Source: Thermohalobaculum sp039026375 (GTDB lineage Bacteria; Pseudomonadota; Alphaproteobacteria; Rhodobacterales; Rhodobacteraceae). From it: a stretch of DNA of 64,000 nt. Positions within the stretch are counted from its first letter, which is position 1, and each line of letters opens with the position of its first letter. The stretch covers positions 46,758 through 110,757 of the forward strand of contig JBCCML010000009.1 of the NCBI GenBank assembly GCA_039026375.1, read 5' to 3'. Shown piece by piece: positions 8,992 to 18,016 of this stretch. The notes beneath the pieces are model-generated. The model ran no database searches, was not told the origin of the DNA, and was given only the letters and a program-made list of their open reading frames with translations. The position numbers and the translations under genes were made by a program.

Positions 8992-9744
8992 TCAGAGTTG
9001 CTCCTGATCGCTGTCGGGGTCTGCGCGACAGGTCTCAAGCATCCATGCCCGTAGACTGCGTTCGGTCTGGCCATCCAACAGGCCGTTGATGGGCCCCGCA
9101 TAGTCACCACTGCGGGTCATATCTTCCTGAAGCGCACCCACATCTACCGAGCCAAGCCGGATCGCTGCCAGCTTGTCGTCCAGGCTGGCAATCAGCAGAT
9201 TCAAGCTGCAGCGCACGCGGGATCGGTTGCGGTAGGCAGCGCCATAATCTGGATCAAGATCGACCGCATTGTCCAAGTCCAGCAGCGCTTGCTCGACGCG
9301 CTCAAGGTCCATGTAGTCGACGGCGCGGTTGTTGTAGAACTTCGCGATATCTGGCTCGATCTCGATCGCCCGGCTGTGGTCGGCGACAGCGGCCGCCAAG
9401 TCACCGTTCTGCGCGTAGGCGTTGCCGCGGTCGTTCAACACCTCGGCATTATTCGGGGTCAGCGCCATTGCTGCGTTGAAATCGTAGATGGCGTTGTCCA
9501 GGTCCCCTATGGCGATGTAAGCCATCGCGCGTTGGTGGAACGCCTGCGATTTGTCTTCTTTGGTCACCTCTTCCGACAGCAGGATGTCCAGGCACGCTTC
9601 GATGATCTGGTCTGGTTGGCCGTCGCCGAAACAGATATCGGTCTTCTCGGCCAGGACGGCGGGAATTTGCAAAGACTGCGCAGCGGCGGGTGCGGCACCT
9701 GCGGCGCACATGGCCATTCCGGCGATTATGATCTTCCAGGACAT
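8992..9744 (-). CDS. secreted tetratricopeptide-repeat protein
   Basis: This 250-residue protein has a signal peptide (hydrophobic run ending APAAAQS) and at least three consecutive TPR units between residues ~55 and 165. They are recognisable by A-x-AMALTPNNAEVLNDRGNAY, AVADHSRAIEIEPDIAKFYNNRA and ALLDLDNAVDLDPDYGAAYRN spacings. The C-terminal ~50 residues (DYAGPINGLLDGQTERSL) resemble a short peptidoglycan-binding-like helix-turn-helix. It is probably periplasmic and a scaffold for protein-protein contacts. No operon partner is apparent. Confidence 0.8.
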   Translation of the reverse strand: MSWKIIIAGMAMCAAGAAPAAAQSLQIPAVLAEKTDICFGDGQPDQIIEACLDILLSEEVTKEDKSQAFHQRAMAYIAIGDLDNAIYDFNAAMALTPNNAEVLNDRGNAYAQNGDLAAAVADHSRAIEIEPDIAKFYNNRAVDYMDLERVEQALLDLDNAVDLDPDYGAAYRNRSRVRCSLNLLIASLDDKLAAIRLGSVDVGALQEDMTRSGDYAGPINGLLDGQTERSLRAWMLETCRADPDSDQEQL

Positions 9745-9821
9745 GACGACGACCCACAGCTGACCCTGTCAGCAGGGTAGCACGCTCTTTGCCCAACATA
9801 AAAGTCCATGCGGCAGGCGAC

Positions 9822-10130
9822 CTAGCGGCGGATCGATCTGCGTGCCAGGTGGTTCGACCAGGCCACGGCACAATGGCGGCGCTCGCCCCGCAATAGGACG
9901 CAGGCGACATCGATTACCGCGCCGACGGTGCGCCAGCCTGCCCGGCTTATCCGTGAGCGTGCGGCGCGCCGCGCACGATGGCAGCGGGCAGAGAAGGTCA
10001 TGTCTGGCGCCCCGCCGGTGGCGAAGTTCAGCGCCAGAGAGCCGCGGAACAGCATCGCCACGGTTACTTCCTCGGGGATGACATCGTCTGGCAGGGGGCG
10101 GGTAAAAATGGCAACCATGGTGGTTGCCAT
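9822..10130 (-). CDS. hypothetical protein, about 102 residues
   Basis: This open frame shows codon usage like its neighbours (third positions mostly G or C). It encodes an N-terminal FTRPLPDDVIPEEVTVAMLF strand/helix region and a basic, Ala/Arg-rich helical C-terminus ending in a HCAVAWSNHLARR segment. I do not recognise a family. No good ribosome-binding site precedes the chosen ATG; a second ATG lies four codons later, and the frame stays open upstream without looking coding. It could be a small conserved Rhodobacterales protein or a remnant. Confidence 0.42.
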   Translation of the reverse strand: MATTMVAIFTRPLPDDVIPEEVTVAMLFRGSLALNFATGGAPDMTFSARCHRARRAARSRISRAGWRTVGAVIDVACVLLRGERRHCAVAWSNHLARRSIRR

Positions 10131-10432
10131 CGTGCCGCTTGACTGAATTGCACGGCATTGGTTTTCACGACATTGGATTTTACTGCGTGAGCCAGACTGC
10201 ACCGGCAACGGCTGCTGCCAGGACCCGTCCGCCGATTGCTCGACTTCCAGAACTGCCATCACTGCCTCATCTGTCCGTGCGATCACGGTTCTCATTGAGG
10301 AGCTCAGTACCCGAGTCTGATCACGTTTCGGTGGCGCCCACATGACGGTCTGACGACACCTGCCTCGGCTCTGACTAAGATGATGGCTGCCCACGCCCAT
10401 CGCCCGCAGTTCAAACCGTACCTGCAACGGCG

Positions 10433-10461
10433 TTGACCACCCCTAAGGCTGGGCGTATATG
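10433..10461 (+). promoter_or_regulatory. sigma70-type promoter of the SAM-II/metZ transcript
   Basis: TTGACC at 10433-10438 and TATATG at 10456-10461 are separated by 17 bases. The predicted transcription start, a few bases further on, coincides with the 5' edge of the SAM-II riboswitch, which supports the assignment. Confidence 0.65.
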
Positions 10462-10465
10462 CACC

Positions 10466-10526
10466 GGACGTGGCGATTTGTCGGACCGGCTTGCGGGCCA
10501 CGTAAAAGATACCGCTAAAGAGGTTG
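10466..10526 (+). promoter_or_regulatory. SAM-II riboswitch (metA motif) controlling metZ
   Basis: The alphaproteobacterial SAM-II aptamer is directly recognisable. P1 is formed by ACGTGGC (10468-10474) with GCCACGT (10497-10503). The loop carries the conserved GATTTG and GGCTTGCGG. The pseudoknot pairs GCGG (10493-10496) with CCGC (10512-10515), followed by the conserved CTAAAG. It lies 50 bases upstream of the metZ start codon. In this class SAM binding stabilises the pseudoknot and hides the ribosome-binding site. The expected effect is repression of methionine synthesis when SAM is plentiful. Confidence 0.93.
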
Positions 10527-10576
10527 TGATCCCCCAAGGGTCCCTGCCGTTCCGGTCCATGTGAATGGAGGCCGGT

Positions 10577-11800
10577 ATGCCGATTGGCCACGGTGACCGA
10601 AACGGGAACGACGAAACCCGCTATTCCGAACAGACCCGCCTGGTGCACGCCGGCACCCGGCGCAGCCACCACGGCGAGACGGCAGAGGCGCTGTACCTGA
10701 CTCAGGGTTTTGTCTACCCCGACGCCGAAAGCGCCGAGCGCCGTTTCAAGGGCGAGGTGGTGCCGGGCGAGGACGCCTTTGTCTATGCCCGCTATGGCAA
10801 CCCCACCGTGGCCATGTTCGAAGAACGTATCGCTGCGTTGGAAGGGGCCGAGGATGCCTTCGCCACGTCCTCAGGCATGGCGGCAGTGCACGCCGCGCTG
10901 ATGTGCCAATTGCAGGCGGGTGATCACGTGGTTGCGGCACGTGCCCTGTTTGGCTCTTGTCTCTATATCTTGGAGACGCTGTGTCCGCGCTTTGGCATCG
11001 CGGTGACCTTGGTCGACGGCACCGACTTGGACCAATGGCGCGATGCAATGCGGCCCGAGACGCGGCTGGTCTTTTTTGAGACGCCCTCGAACCCCACGCT
11101 GGAGATCATCGATATCGCGGCCGTAGCCGAAATCGCCCATGGCTGGGGCGCCCGCGTGGTCATCGACAACGTCTTCGCCACGCCGATGTTCCAGCGGCCC
11201 CTGGCACTGGGGGCCGACGTCGTCGTCTATTCGGCCACCAAGCACATCGACGGCCAGGGCCGATGTCTGGGCGGCGTGATCCTTGGACCCGAACGTTTCA
11301 TCCGCGACTATGTCGAGCCTTACATCAAACACACCGGACCCGCGCTCAGCCCGTTCAACGCGTGGGTTCTGCTGAAGGGGTTGGAAACGCTCAGCCTGCG
11401 CGTCAACGCCCAAACCGATACTGCCGAAAGCATCGCCCGATGGGCATCGGACCACGCCAAGATCGGGCGCACGCTCTATCCCGGGTTGGCCAGTCATCCC
11501 CAACACAACTTGGCCGCCAGCCAGATGGAACGTCCTGGTCAGATCCTCTCGCTGGAGATCGCAGGCGGCCAGGACGGGGCCTTCCGCTTCTTGAATCGCC
11601 TCGGCCTGATCGCCATATCCAACAACCTGGGCGACACAAAGTCGCTGGTCACACACCCCGGGACCACCACGCACCAGCGCCTTGATCCGGTGCAACGCGA
11701 GACCCTGGGGATAACGCCGGGGTTGGTGCGCCTGTCCGTTGGATTAGAGGCCGCAGCCGACTTGACGGCCGATCTGGAGGGGGCGCTCGCCGCCGTCTAG
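10577..11800 (+). CDS. metZ: O-succinylhomoserine sulfhydrylase
   Basis: This 407-residue PLP enzyme of the Cys/Met-metabolism family makes homocysteine from O-succinylhomoserine and sulfide. Visible motifs: the substrate-side ALYLTQGFVYPDAESAERRF, ATSSGMAAVHA for the cofactor phosphate, VVIDNVFATP with the ring-binding Asp, and YSATKHIDGQGRCLGG with the Schiff-base Lys. The ending, TTTHQRLDPVQRETLGITPGLVRLSVGLE, is characteristic of MetZ. The ATG at 10577 has GGAG six bases upstream. Expression is governed by the SAM-II riboswitch in its leader. Confidence 0.93.
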   Translation: MPIGHGDRNGNDETRYSEQTRLVHAGTRRSHHGETAEALYLTQGFVYPDAESAERRFKGEVVPGEDAFVYARYGNPTVAMFEERIAALEGAEDAFATSSGMAAVHAALMCQLQAGDHVVAARALFGSCLYILETLCPRFGIAVTLVDGTDLDQWRDAMRPETRLVFFETPSNPTLEIIDIAAVAEIAHGWGARVVIDNVFATPMFQRPLALGADVVVYSATKHIDGQGRCLGGVILGPERFIRDYVEPYIKHTGPALSPFNAWVLLKGLETLSLRVNAQTDTAESIARWASDHAKIGRTLYPGLASHPQHNLAASQMERPGQILSLEIAGGQDGAFRFLNRLGLIAISNNLGDTKSLVTHPGTTTHQRLDPVQRETLGITPGLVRLSVGLEAAADLTADLEGALAAV

Positions 11801-11908
11801 ACCGGCCGAGTAACCGGGCAGAGTTAGCATTTGTCATTTCGCGCGCCGGGCTATGTCTCGTCGGGCACGATGAGGGTTGGGCCCATTCGCAATGAGACGA
11901 GGATCGTC

Positions 11909-13009
11909 ATGAACATGTTTACCGCACCGCTCGCAGCTGTCGGCAGCATCGATCTCGATGCGCCAAGCCGGGCCGAAGCCGAGGAGGCGTTGGCGACGCT
12001 GCGTCGGCTGGCGGCGGCTGATCCGGTAGAAGCTGCGGCGTTGGGCCTGTCGGCCTTGAGCGGTGGCGTGGATGGTGCGTTGAACCGCACCTATCCGGGC
12101 GATTTCGCCCCAGACGCAGCTTACAAGGCGTCGATGCCGGACCTGCAAAACGGCCCCTCCAGCCTGATCAAGGGCGCCAAGGCCCAAATTCAGCACGTCG
12201 GCATCTCGAACTTCCGCCTGCCGTTGGCGATCCGCACGCGGGAAGGTGGGACCGTGACGTTGGAGACGTCGGTGACGGGCTCGGTGTCGCTGGCGGCCAG
12301 CAAGAAGGGCATCAACATGAGCCGGATCATGCGCTCGTTCTACGCGCATGCCGACGAACCCTTCGATTTCGAAAAGATCGAAGAAGTGTTGCGTAGTTAC
12401 ATCACTGATTTGGAAAGCTTCGACGCACGCATCCAGTTGCGCTTCCGTTACCCGATGAAAAAGCAGGCGCTGCGCAGCGGCCTTGAAGGATACCAATACT
12501 ACGACGTTGCATTCGAAATGCTGAAAGTCGGTGGCAAAACGACGCGGATGATTCATCTAGACTATGTCTATTCATCCACGTGCCCGTGTTCGCTGGAATT
12601 GTCAGAGCATGCGCGGATCACGCGCGGGCAGATCGCGACGCCGCATTCGCAGCGGTCCGTGGCGCGTGTCTCCGTTGCGTTGACAGATCAGACGCCGCTG
12701 TGGATTGAGGATTTGGTCGACCTCTGCATCGCGGCGATCCCGACCGAGACTCAAGTCATGGTCAAGCGCGAGGACGAGCAGGCTTTTGCCGAGCTGAACG
12801 GGTCGAACCCGATTTTTGTCGAAGACGCGGTGCGCCTGGTGTGCGAGCGGCTTGCCGGTGAAGCGCGTATCGGCGATTTCCGGGTCGTCGCCAGCCATCA
12901 GGAATCACTGCACAGCCACGATGCTGTGTCGATCCTGGCCCGGGGCGAGACCTTTGCCCAGGACAGCTACGACCCGCGGTTGTTCGATACCCTGCACCAC
13001 GTCGGCTGA
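11909..13009 (+). CDS. folE2: GTP cyclohydrolase FolE2 (type IB)
   Basis: This 366-residue enzyme converts GTP to 7,8-dihydroneopterin triphosphate for folate and queuosine synthesis. FolE2 hallmarks are present: an N-terminal MPDLQNGPSSLIKGAKAQIQHVGISNFRLP block, the metal/active-site STCPCSLELSEH with its Cys, and an ending with FRVVASHQESLHSHDAVS. It uses other metals in place of zinc, and in many bacteria is used when zinc is scarce. The ATG at 11909 follows GAGG at a good distance; the frame before it looks non-coding. It is transcribed after metZ with a 108 bp gap and ends at a clear terminator. Confidence 0.94.
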   Translation: MNMFTAPLAAVGSIDLDAPSRAEAEEALATLRRLAAADPVEAAALGLSALSGGVDGALNRTYPGDFAPDAAYKASMPDLQNGPSSLIKGAKAQIQHVGISNFRLPLAIRTREGGTVTLETSVTGSVSLAASKKGINMSRIMRSFYAHADEPFDFEKIEEVLRSYITDLESFDARIQLRFRYPMKKQALRSGLEGYQYYDVAFEMLKVGGKTTRMIHLDYVYSSTCPCSLELSEHARITRGQIATPHSQRSVARVSVALTDQTPLWIEDLVDLCIAAIPTETQVMVKREDEQAFAELNGSNPIFVEDAVRLVCERLAGEARIGDFRVVASHQESLHSHDAVSILARGETFAQDSYDPRLFDTLHHVG

Positions 13010-13038
13010 ACGGCGAAAAGTGAAAAGACAGTCTAGAG

Positions 13039-13069
13039 AGGCCGGGCGTTACCTTTCGCCTGGCCTTTT
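13039..13069 (+). terminator. rho-independent terminator after folE2
   Basis: AGGCCGGGCG (13039-13048) pairs with CGCCTGGCCT (13057-13066) with one G-U pair across an 8-base loop, followed by TTT. It lies between the convergent folE2 and azoR genes and may serve mainly folE2. Confidence 0.75.
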
Positions 13070-13088
13070 GCCCTCGTAGGGGAACTGT

Positions 13089-13670
13089 TCAAGCGGCCAG
13101 GCCTGCAATCGCCTGCGCCGCGCGGGCCTGCGCCGCGTCCGCGTCCGCCATTAGCCGGTCGGCAGCAACGACCTGCACATCCTGGATGCCGATGAAGTTC
13201 ATCACATGGCGCATGTAGGGGGTGGCAAAGTCGACTGGGCTGTCGACCGGAACGCCGCCGCTGGCTGTCACCAGAATGGCGCGCTTGCCTTGCAGCAGAC
13301 CTTCGGGGCCGTTGTCGGTGTAACGAAACGTCTCGCGCGCACGGCAGATCTGATCGATCCAGGCCTTCAAGGCCGCCGGCACGCCAAAATTGTAGATCGG
13401 CACGCCGATCACCAGGACGTCGGCATCCCGGATTTCGGCGATGAGCATCTCGGACTGGGCCAACTGGTCTTTTTGGGCCTGATCGCGCGCGTCACTGTCA
13501 GTGAAGTTTGCACCAATCCAGGCGCCATCGACAAAGTTCGGCCCGGTCTTGGCCAGATCACGGACGGTCACTGACCGAGCGCCCAGTTTCTCGATCACCT
13601 GGTCGGTCAGGGCCCGTGTCATCGAGCCGTCGTGGCGCATCGAGGCGTCGATGCGAAGAACCTTGGTCAT
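13089..13670 (-). CDS. azoR: FMN-dependent NADH-azoreductase
   Basis: This 193-residue flavodoxin-like protein reduces quinones and azo compounds with NADH. The FMN phosphate loop is near the start (RIDASMRHDGSMTRAL); the isoalloxazine-binding PIYNFGVPAALKAWIDQICRA and VTASGGVP segments are typical of AzoR. It is divergent from a LysR regulator 115 bp away, which likely controls it in response to electrophiles or quinones (inference from arrangement). Confidence 0.9.
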   Translation of the reverse strand: MTKVLRIDASMRHDGSMTRALTDQVIEKLGARSVTVRDLAKTGPNFVDGAWIGANFTDSDARDQAQKDQLAQSEMLIAEIRDADVLVIGVPIYNFGVPAALKAWIDQICRARETFRYTDNGPEGLLQGKRAILVTASGGVPVDSPVDFATPYMRHVMNFIGIQDVQVVAADRLMADADAAQARAAQAIAGLAA

Positions 13671-13785
13671 GTCCCATCCTCCGGGCTGATTGCGATACTG
13701 CGATACCCGGCGAAGATACGCCGCTTGCGGCGCCTAGTTAGGGGCATTACCTGCAAACCTCCTTTCTCGGATCTGGAAGAATGCC

Positions 13786-14703
13786 ATGGACCGTTTCGAG
13801 ACCTTGCGCGCTTTTGTTCAGGTGGTGGAAAGCGGCAGCCTGACCCGCGCGGCGGACACGCTTGGTGTGGCCACATCAGCGGTCAGCCGGCGGATCAAGG
13901 AACTGGAATCGCACCTGGGCACTCAGTTGATGCAGCGGACGACCCGGCAGCTGCGCCTGACCGCGAGCGGAGAGGCATTTTTGGCCCGTGCCCAGGGTAT
14001 CCTGCAGGCGCTGCAGGAGGCCGAGGCGGAGGCCGGGCGCGATGCCCAACAACTGAGCGGTCCGCTCAGGATCGCGGCGCCGCTGAGTTTTGGTCAATCG
14101 CACCTGGGTCCGCTGCTGCTGGAGTTTGCCAAGCAAAACCCAGGTCTAGAGCTGGACGTGAATTTTTCGGACCGGATGGTCGATCTGGTGGCCGAAGGGC
14201 ACGACCTGGCCGTGCGCATCGGCAACCTGTCCGACAGTTCGCTGATTGCCCGGCGCATCGCCGAAGTGCGGCTGGCCGTGGTTGCAGCACCCGCGTTCTG
14301 GGACCAGCACGGCCGGCCGGAGAAGCCTGAGGATTTGGCAGCGTTTCCGGCACTTTGCTATACAGGGTCGGAACGGGTGGATCGCTGGGGCTTCACACGG
14401 CCGGATGGCACCGCGGGTGCGGTGCAGGCCAATGTTGCGATGCGCGCGACGTTCGGGGACTTTCTGCGCGACGCAGCGATCGAGGGGCACGGCATTGTGC
14501 TGCAGCCCAGCTTCATCATCCATCGCGCGATCGAGGCCGGTCAGCTGGAGCCCGTGCTGCTGGACCACACCTGGCCGACGGTCACGATCTTTGCCGTCTA
14601 CCCGCAGACCCGGCACCTGAGCGCCCGGGCGCGGGCCTTCATCGACTTTCTGCGCGGGCGCATCGGTGCTCAGCCGGATTGGGAAGGCTTCTATTCGCGG
14701 TAG
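13786..14703 (+). CDS. LysR-family transcriptional regulator
   Basis: This 305-residue protein has an N-terminal winged helix-turn-helix (LRAFVQVVESGSLTRAADTL, SAVSRRIKELESHLGTQL). It also has the two-lobed periplasmic-binding-like effector domain (residues ~90-295), including LRIAAPLSFGQSHLGPLL and the DLAVRIG strand. It belongs to the subgroup often found next to oxidoreductases such as azoR. The intergenic region contains the direct repeat TGCGATAC at 13690-13705, a possible part of its operator. Confidence 0.9.
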   Translation: MDRFETLRAFVQVVESGSLTRAADTLGVATSAVSRRIKELESHLGTQLMQRTTRQLRLTASGEAFLARAQGILQALQEAEAEAGRDAQQLSGPLRIAAPLSFGQSHLGPLLLEFAKQNPGLELDVNFSDRMVDLVAEGHDLAVRIGNLSDSSLIARRIAEVRLAVVAAPAFWDQHGRPEKPEDLAAFPALCYTGSERVDRWGFTRPDGTAGAVQANVAMRATFGDFLRDAAIEGHGIVLQPSFIIHRAIEAGQLEPVLLDHTWPTVTIFAVYPQTRHLSARARAFIDFLRGRIGAQPDWEGFYSR

Positions 14704-14724
14704 GTGGGCGAGGCATCCCAGCCG

Positions 14725-15732
14725 TTACTGGGGGACCCGCTTGAACCGGCCACCTGCGCTGCCGCCCTGGTTTACACCCCGAAAGATGGCGGTGCCGCCA
14801 CCGACTGGCCCCACGTTAGCGGGTGGCTGGGTCGAGGGCATCTCGGCGCCGCCCTTCTCGAACCAATCCAGCACGACCCCCACCCAGTTGCCTGGATAGC
14901 CGTGTCCGCCATTGTGCAGCAGATACTCGACGTTGGCACCAGACGCGCAACCGGACCAGCGCTTGCGTTCGTAGCCTTCGAACCGGTCGGTCACGGGCGT
15001 GATATCGCAGCCCGCTGTCGATGCCAGGATGCTGAGCGAGTCCTCTAGCGGTGTCATTCGCGCCCCGCCCGACACGATCGGCCGATCCGGGTCCAAAGGC
15101 ACAATCCTGTCGCGCCGCCCATGGGTGTGCAGCATCCGGACCGGTCCTGAACAACGCCGGGGCATTGGCCCCAGATAGCCCGCCGCATGGGGCGCGTAGG
15201 CCTGGGCCATGTCCGGGCGATGGCAGGCGATCTCCCATGTCAGGAAGCCGCCGCGCGACTGGCCGGACATCAGAAGGCGGTTCGGGTCAATGTTGTGACG
15301 CCGGGTGGCATCCAGGATCACCTGTTCCAGAAAGGCAATCTCGTTCCGGGCATTGGTGATGCGCTCGTGGCGCAGGTGCCAACCGCTGTCGGCGCCGTCG
15401 GCATATTCGACATCTAATGCAATGGGGATCACCACGGCATAGCCGCGAGAGGTGAACGCCTGGATGAACGGGCTGCTTTCGACCGCCTGACGGCTGTTGC
15501 CGGTGGAGCCGTAGAGATAAACGACCGTCGGATGCGGGCCAAATCCCTGTGGCTTGCGGATACGGTAATAGCCCAGCGCAACGCCGCATGCGCCTTCCCG
15601 CCCGCTGACATCGCAGTCCTGGGCCATTGCAGGACCCGGTTCGGCGCCGATCATCAAGGCCATAAGGGCAATCAGCCCCAAACGCATCAGCGCTGGGGTC
15701 CGGCGCGGCCTGCCCCGCCGCCTACCGTGCAT
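14725..15732 (-). CDS. secreted alpha/beta-hydrolase of the PHB depolymerase/LpqC-feruloyl esterase type
   Basis: This 335-residue protein has an N-terminal basic stretch and signal peptide (LIALMALMIGAEPGPAMAQ). The catalytic serine is in GQSRGG, with an HTHGRRDRIVPLDP segment carrying the likely acid and GGHGYPGNW providing the His. The oxyanion region is VVYLYGSTGNS. Members of this group cleave short-chain polyhydroxyalkanoates or aromatic esters outside the cytoplasm. The ATG at 15732 overlaps the phaC stop region, so the two genes are translationally coupled. This suggests a PHA-linked role, although a signal peptide argues against intracellular granule degradation. Confidence 0.75.
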   Translation of the reverse strand: MHGRRRGRPRRTPALMRLGLIALMALMIGAEPGPAMAQDCDVSGREGACGVALGYYRIRKPQGFGPHPTVVYLYGSTGNSRQAVESSPFIQAFTSRGYAVVIPIALDVEYADGADSGWHLRHERITNARNEIAFLEQVILDATRRHNIDPNRLLMSGQSRGGFLTWEIACHRPDMAQAYAPHAAGYLGPMPRRCSGPVRMLHTHGRRDRIVPLDPDRPIVSGGARMTPLEDSLSILASTAGCDITPVTDRFEGYERKRWSGCASGANVEYLLHNGGHGYPGNWVGVVLDWFEKGGAEMPSTQPPANVGPVGGGTAIFRGVNQGGSAGGRFKRVPQ

Positions 15733-17506
15733 CCGAACGATCGCGGACAAAAGAGCCCGGTGCATCTTCGATCGGGCCCAGCACCGCGCCAGGTTCGCGC
15801 GCTGGCACCTTGCCCTTGGACTGCTTGGCCAGCCACTTGTCCCAGTCGGGCCACCACGACCCCGGCGTCTCCTTGCTGTCTTGGCGCCAGGTCTCCAGAT
15901 CGTCCTCTTTGATGCCGGTCTTCGTCCAGTACTGGTACTTCTCCAGCACCGGCGGGTTTACGACGCCTGCGATGTGCCCCGAACCCGCCAGGATGAAACG
16001 CTGCGAACGTCCGCCCAGCATCTTGGCCGCGCGATAGGCCGACGCCGGCGGCGCAATGTGATCTTCTTTGGCAGCCACATGATAGCAGGGCACTTTGATG
16101 TCGCCGGCGTCCAGGGTTTCGCCCAGCAGCTTCAGCTTGCCGCGCGTCAGCATGTTCCGGTTGTAAAAGCTGTCCAGATAGAACGTGTGGACTTTGCCCG
16201 GCATACAGGTGCTGTCCGAATTCCAGTAGAGCAGGTCGAACGGGAAGTTGTCCTTGCCCAACAGGTAGTTGTTGACCACGAAGCTCCAGATCAGGTCGTT
16301 GGCGCGCAGCGAGTTGAAGGCGCCGAACATGTTTTCGGCCGCCAGATAGCCGTGATCTTCCGAGGCCTGGGCGATCGTGTCGATCACCTCGTCATCGACG
16401 AATGCCTGCAATTCGCCCGCATCTGAAAAATCCAGTTGCGCCGTGAAGAAGGTGGCCGACTTGACCCGGTCGTCGCCCTGCGCCGCCATCCAGGCCAGGA
16501 CGGTGCCCAGCATGGTGCCGCCGATGCAGTAGCCGATCATGTTGACCTGCGGCTGGCGGGTTTCCTCCAGCACGCGGGCGATGGCGGTCAGGACGCCATC
16601 GGCCATGTAGGTCTCCCAGGTTTCATCGCGGTGCTCGTCGCGCGGATTGACCCACGAGATCAGGAAGACCGTGTGGCCCTGGCCGACCAACCAGCGGATC
16701 ATCGACTTCTTTTCGTTGAGGTCCAGGATGTAGAACTTATTGATCCAGGGCGGCACGAACAGCACCGGGGTGGCATGCACTTCGTCGGTGGTGGGCGTGT
16801 ACTGCACCAGCTGGAACAGCCGGTTCTGGTAGACGACCTTGCCGGGTGTCACCGCCATGTTCTCGCCGACGGCGAAGGCCGACATGTCTGATTGCTGGAT
16901 CAGCAGATTGCCGTGGCCGCGCTCCAGGTCGCGGGTCAGGTTCTCCAGCCCGCGGACCAGGTTCTCGCCATCCTCGGCCATTGTGGTGCGGATCACCTCT
17001 GGATTGGTGGCCGCAAAGTTCGACGGTGACAGCGCTTCGACAAAGTTTCGGGCCAACAGGTTCAGCTTGCGGCGTTCCTGATCGGACAGCCCGTCAGCAT
17101 CGTCCATCCGTGCCGTCAACCAGTTGGCGGTCAGCAGATAGGATTGCTTCAGGTAGTCGAAGACGGGGTTTTCCGACCAGGCTTCGTCCTTGAAGCGGCG
17201 ATCGCCGCGCTCGGGTTCGATCAGGGGCGGCACGTCCTCGCCCATCGCTTTGCGCGTGAACTGCTGCCACAGCTCAGCCTGCGCGGTCCAATAAGCGCTG
17301 GCGGCCATGTAGGCCTTTTCCGGGTGATCCCAGTAATCCATGTACAGCTTTGCCAGGGCCGGCACCGTATTCAGCGGGTCGGGTTTCAACCGCTTACCCG
17401 CGCTGTCGACGGATCGGTCCAGGCTTTCGGCCCAAAGCTTGGTCGAGCGCTCCATCATCGTGCCGACACGATCGGAAAGGGTGCGGGTTTCAGTCTCGGC
17501 GTTCAT
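15722..17506 (-). CDS. phaC: class I poly(R)-hydroxyalkanoate synthase
   Basis: This 594-residue class I PHA synthase polymerises (R)-3-hydroxyacyl-CoA into granules. The lipase-like box GYCIGGT carries the catalytic Cys (about residue 327). The N-terminal SNFAATNPEVIRTT and LLIQQSDMSAFAVGENMAVTPGKVV blocks, PPWINKFYILDL, and the C-terminal GSGHIAGVVNPP with the catalytic His are all characteristic. The catalytic Asp is in the AAKEDHIAPP segment. It is divergent from a lipoprotein gene; no phasin or phaR gene is in the window. The downstream esterase gene overlaps its end. Confidence 0.96.
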   Translation of the reverse strand: MNAETETRTLSDRVGTMMERSTKLWAESLDRSVDSAGKRLKPDPLNTVPALAKLYMDYWDHPEKAYMAASAYWTAQAELWQQFTRKAMGEDVPPLIEPERGDRRFKDEAWSENPVFDYLKQSYLLTANWLTARMDDADGLSDQERRKLNLLARNFVEALSPSNFAATNPEVIRTTMAEDGENLVRGLENLTRDLERGHGNLLIQQSDMSAFAVGENMAVTPGKVVYQNRLFQLVQYTPTTDEVHATPVLFVPPWINKFYILDLNEKKSMIRWLVGQGHTVFLISWVNPRDEHRDETWETYMADGVLTAIARVLEETRQPQVNMIGYCIGGTMLGTVLAWMAAQGDDRVKSATFFTAQLDFSDAGELQAFVDDEVIDTIAQASEDHGYLAAENMFGAFNSLRANDLIWSFVVNNYLLGKDNFPFDLLYWNSDSTCMPGKVHTFYLDSFYNRNMLTRGKLKLLGETLDAGDIKVPCYHVAAKEDHIAPPASAYRAAKMLGGRSQRFILAGSGHIAGVVNPPVLEKYQYWTKTGIKEDDLETWRQDSKETPGSWWPDWDKWLAKQSKGKVPAREPGAVLGPIEDAPGSFVRDRSDAR

Positions 17507-17612
17507 GCCTCTCTCCGTCTCTGACGGCTTAGGGTATGGCGTCCCTGCCGCTCGATGGGTAGTGTTCTACAGGCCGAACATAATCTCTTTGTTTGGGCAT
17601 GTCTTCCAGGGG

Positions 17613-17987
17613 GTGGAATTGCACATCCACTTTTTATGTTGCAGTGCACAAAACGCCGCAAGGCGGGCGTTGGCCGCGTGCCTGTTCCTGGGCGGTTTGG
17701 GCGTTGCCGGCTGTGGCACGGTCGAGGTCTTTGGCCAGTACGACCTGCCCGAAAGCGACGGGGTCGAGGCCGCGCCCTGGCCCCGGCTGGTCGACGTGCC
17801 AGCAGCCCCGCCGGTGGGCACCTACACGGCAGATGTACCGGACCCCGCTGGCGGTGCCGCAGCCCAGCGCGATCTGGCCGCCGCTGCCGTGGTCGCCGAC
17901 ATCCGGCGCCAGCAAGTCTCGGAGCCGGTCATTTCGGACGATGAACGTCGCGAATTGGAACGACGCGCCGCACGCCCCCCACGTTGA
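17613..17987 (+). CDS. putative small lipoprotein
   Basis: The frame encodes a hydrophobic segment ending in a lipobox (LGVAGC) followed by an Ala/Pro-rich mature part and an Arg/Glu-rich C-terminus, so a lipid-anchored periplasmic protein of ~100 mature residues is likely. There is no good ATG. GTG at 17613 gives a signal with two Arg before the hydrophobic run; TTG at 17670, preceded by AAGGCGG, gives a very short signal. The reading frame is also open far upstream over the phaC 5' region. I do not recognise a family. Confidence 0.5.
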   Translation: MELHIHFLCCSAQNAARRALAACLFLGGLGVAGCGTVEVFGQYDLPESDGVEAAPWPRLVDVPAAPPVGTYTADVPDPAGGAAAQRDLAAAAVVADIRRQQVSEPVISDDERRELERRAARPPR

Positions 17988-18016
17988 CCCCTTCCGCCAT
18001 CCCTGGCATTATTCCG

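Noticed and set aside
9842..10146. Two plus-strand small frames opposite the 102-residue hypothetical gene
   Set aside because: Composition and third-position bias favour the minus-strand frame.
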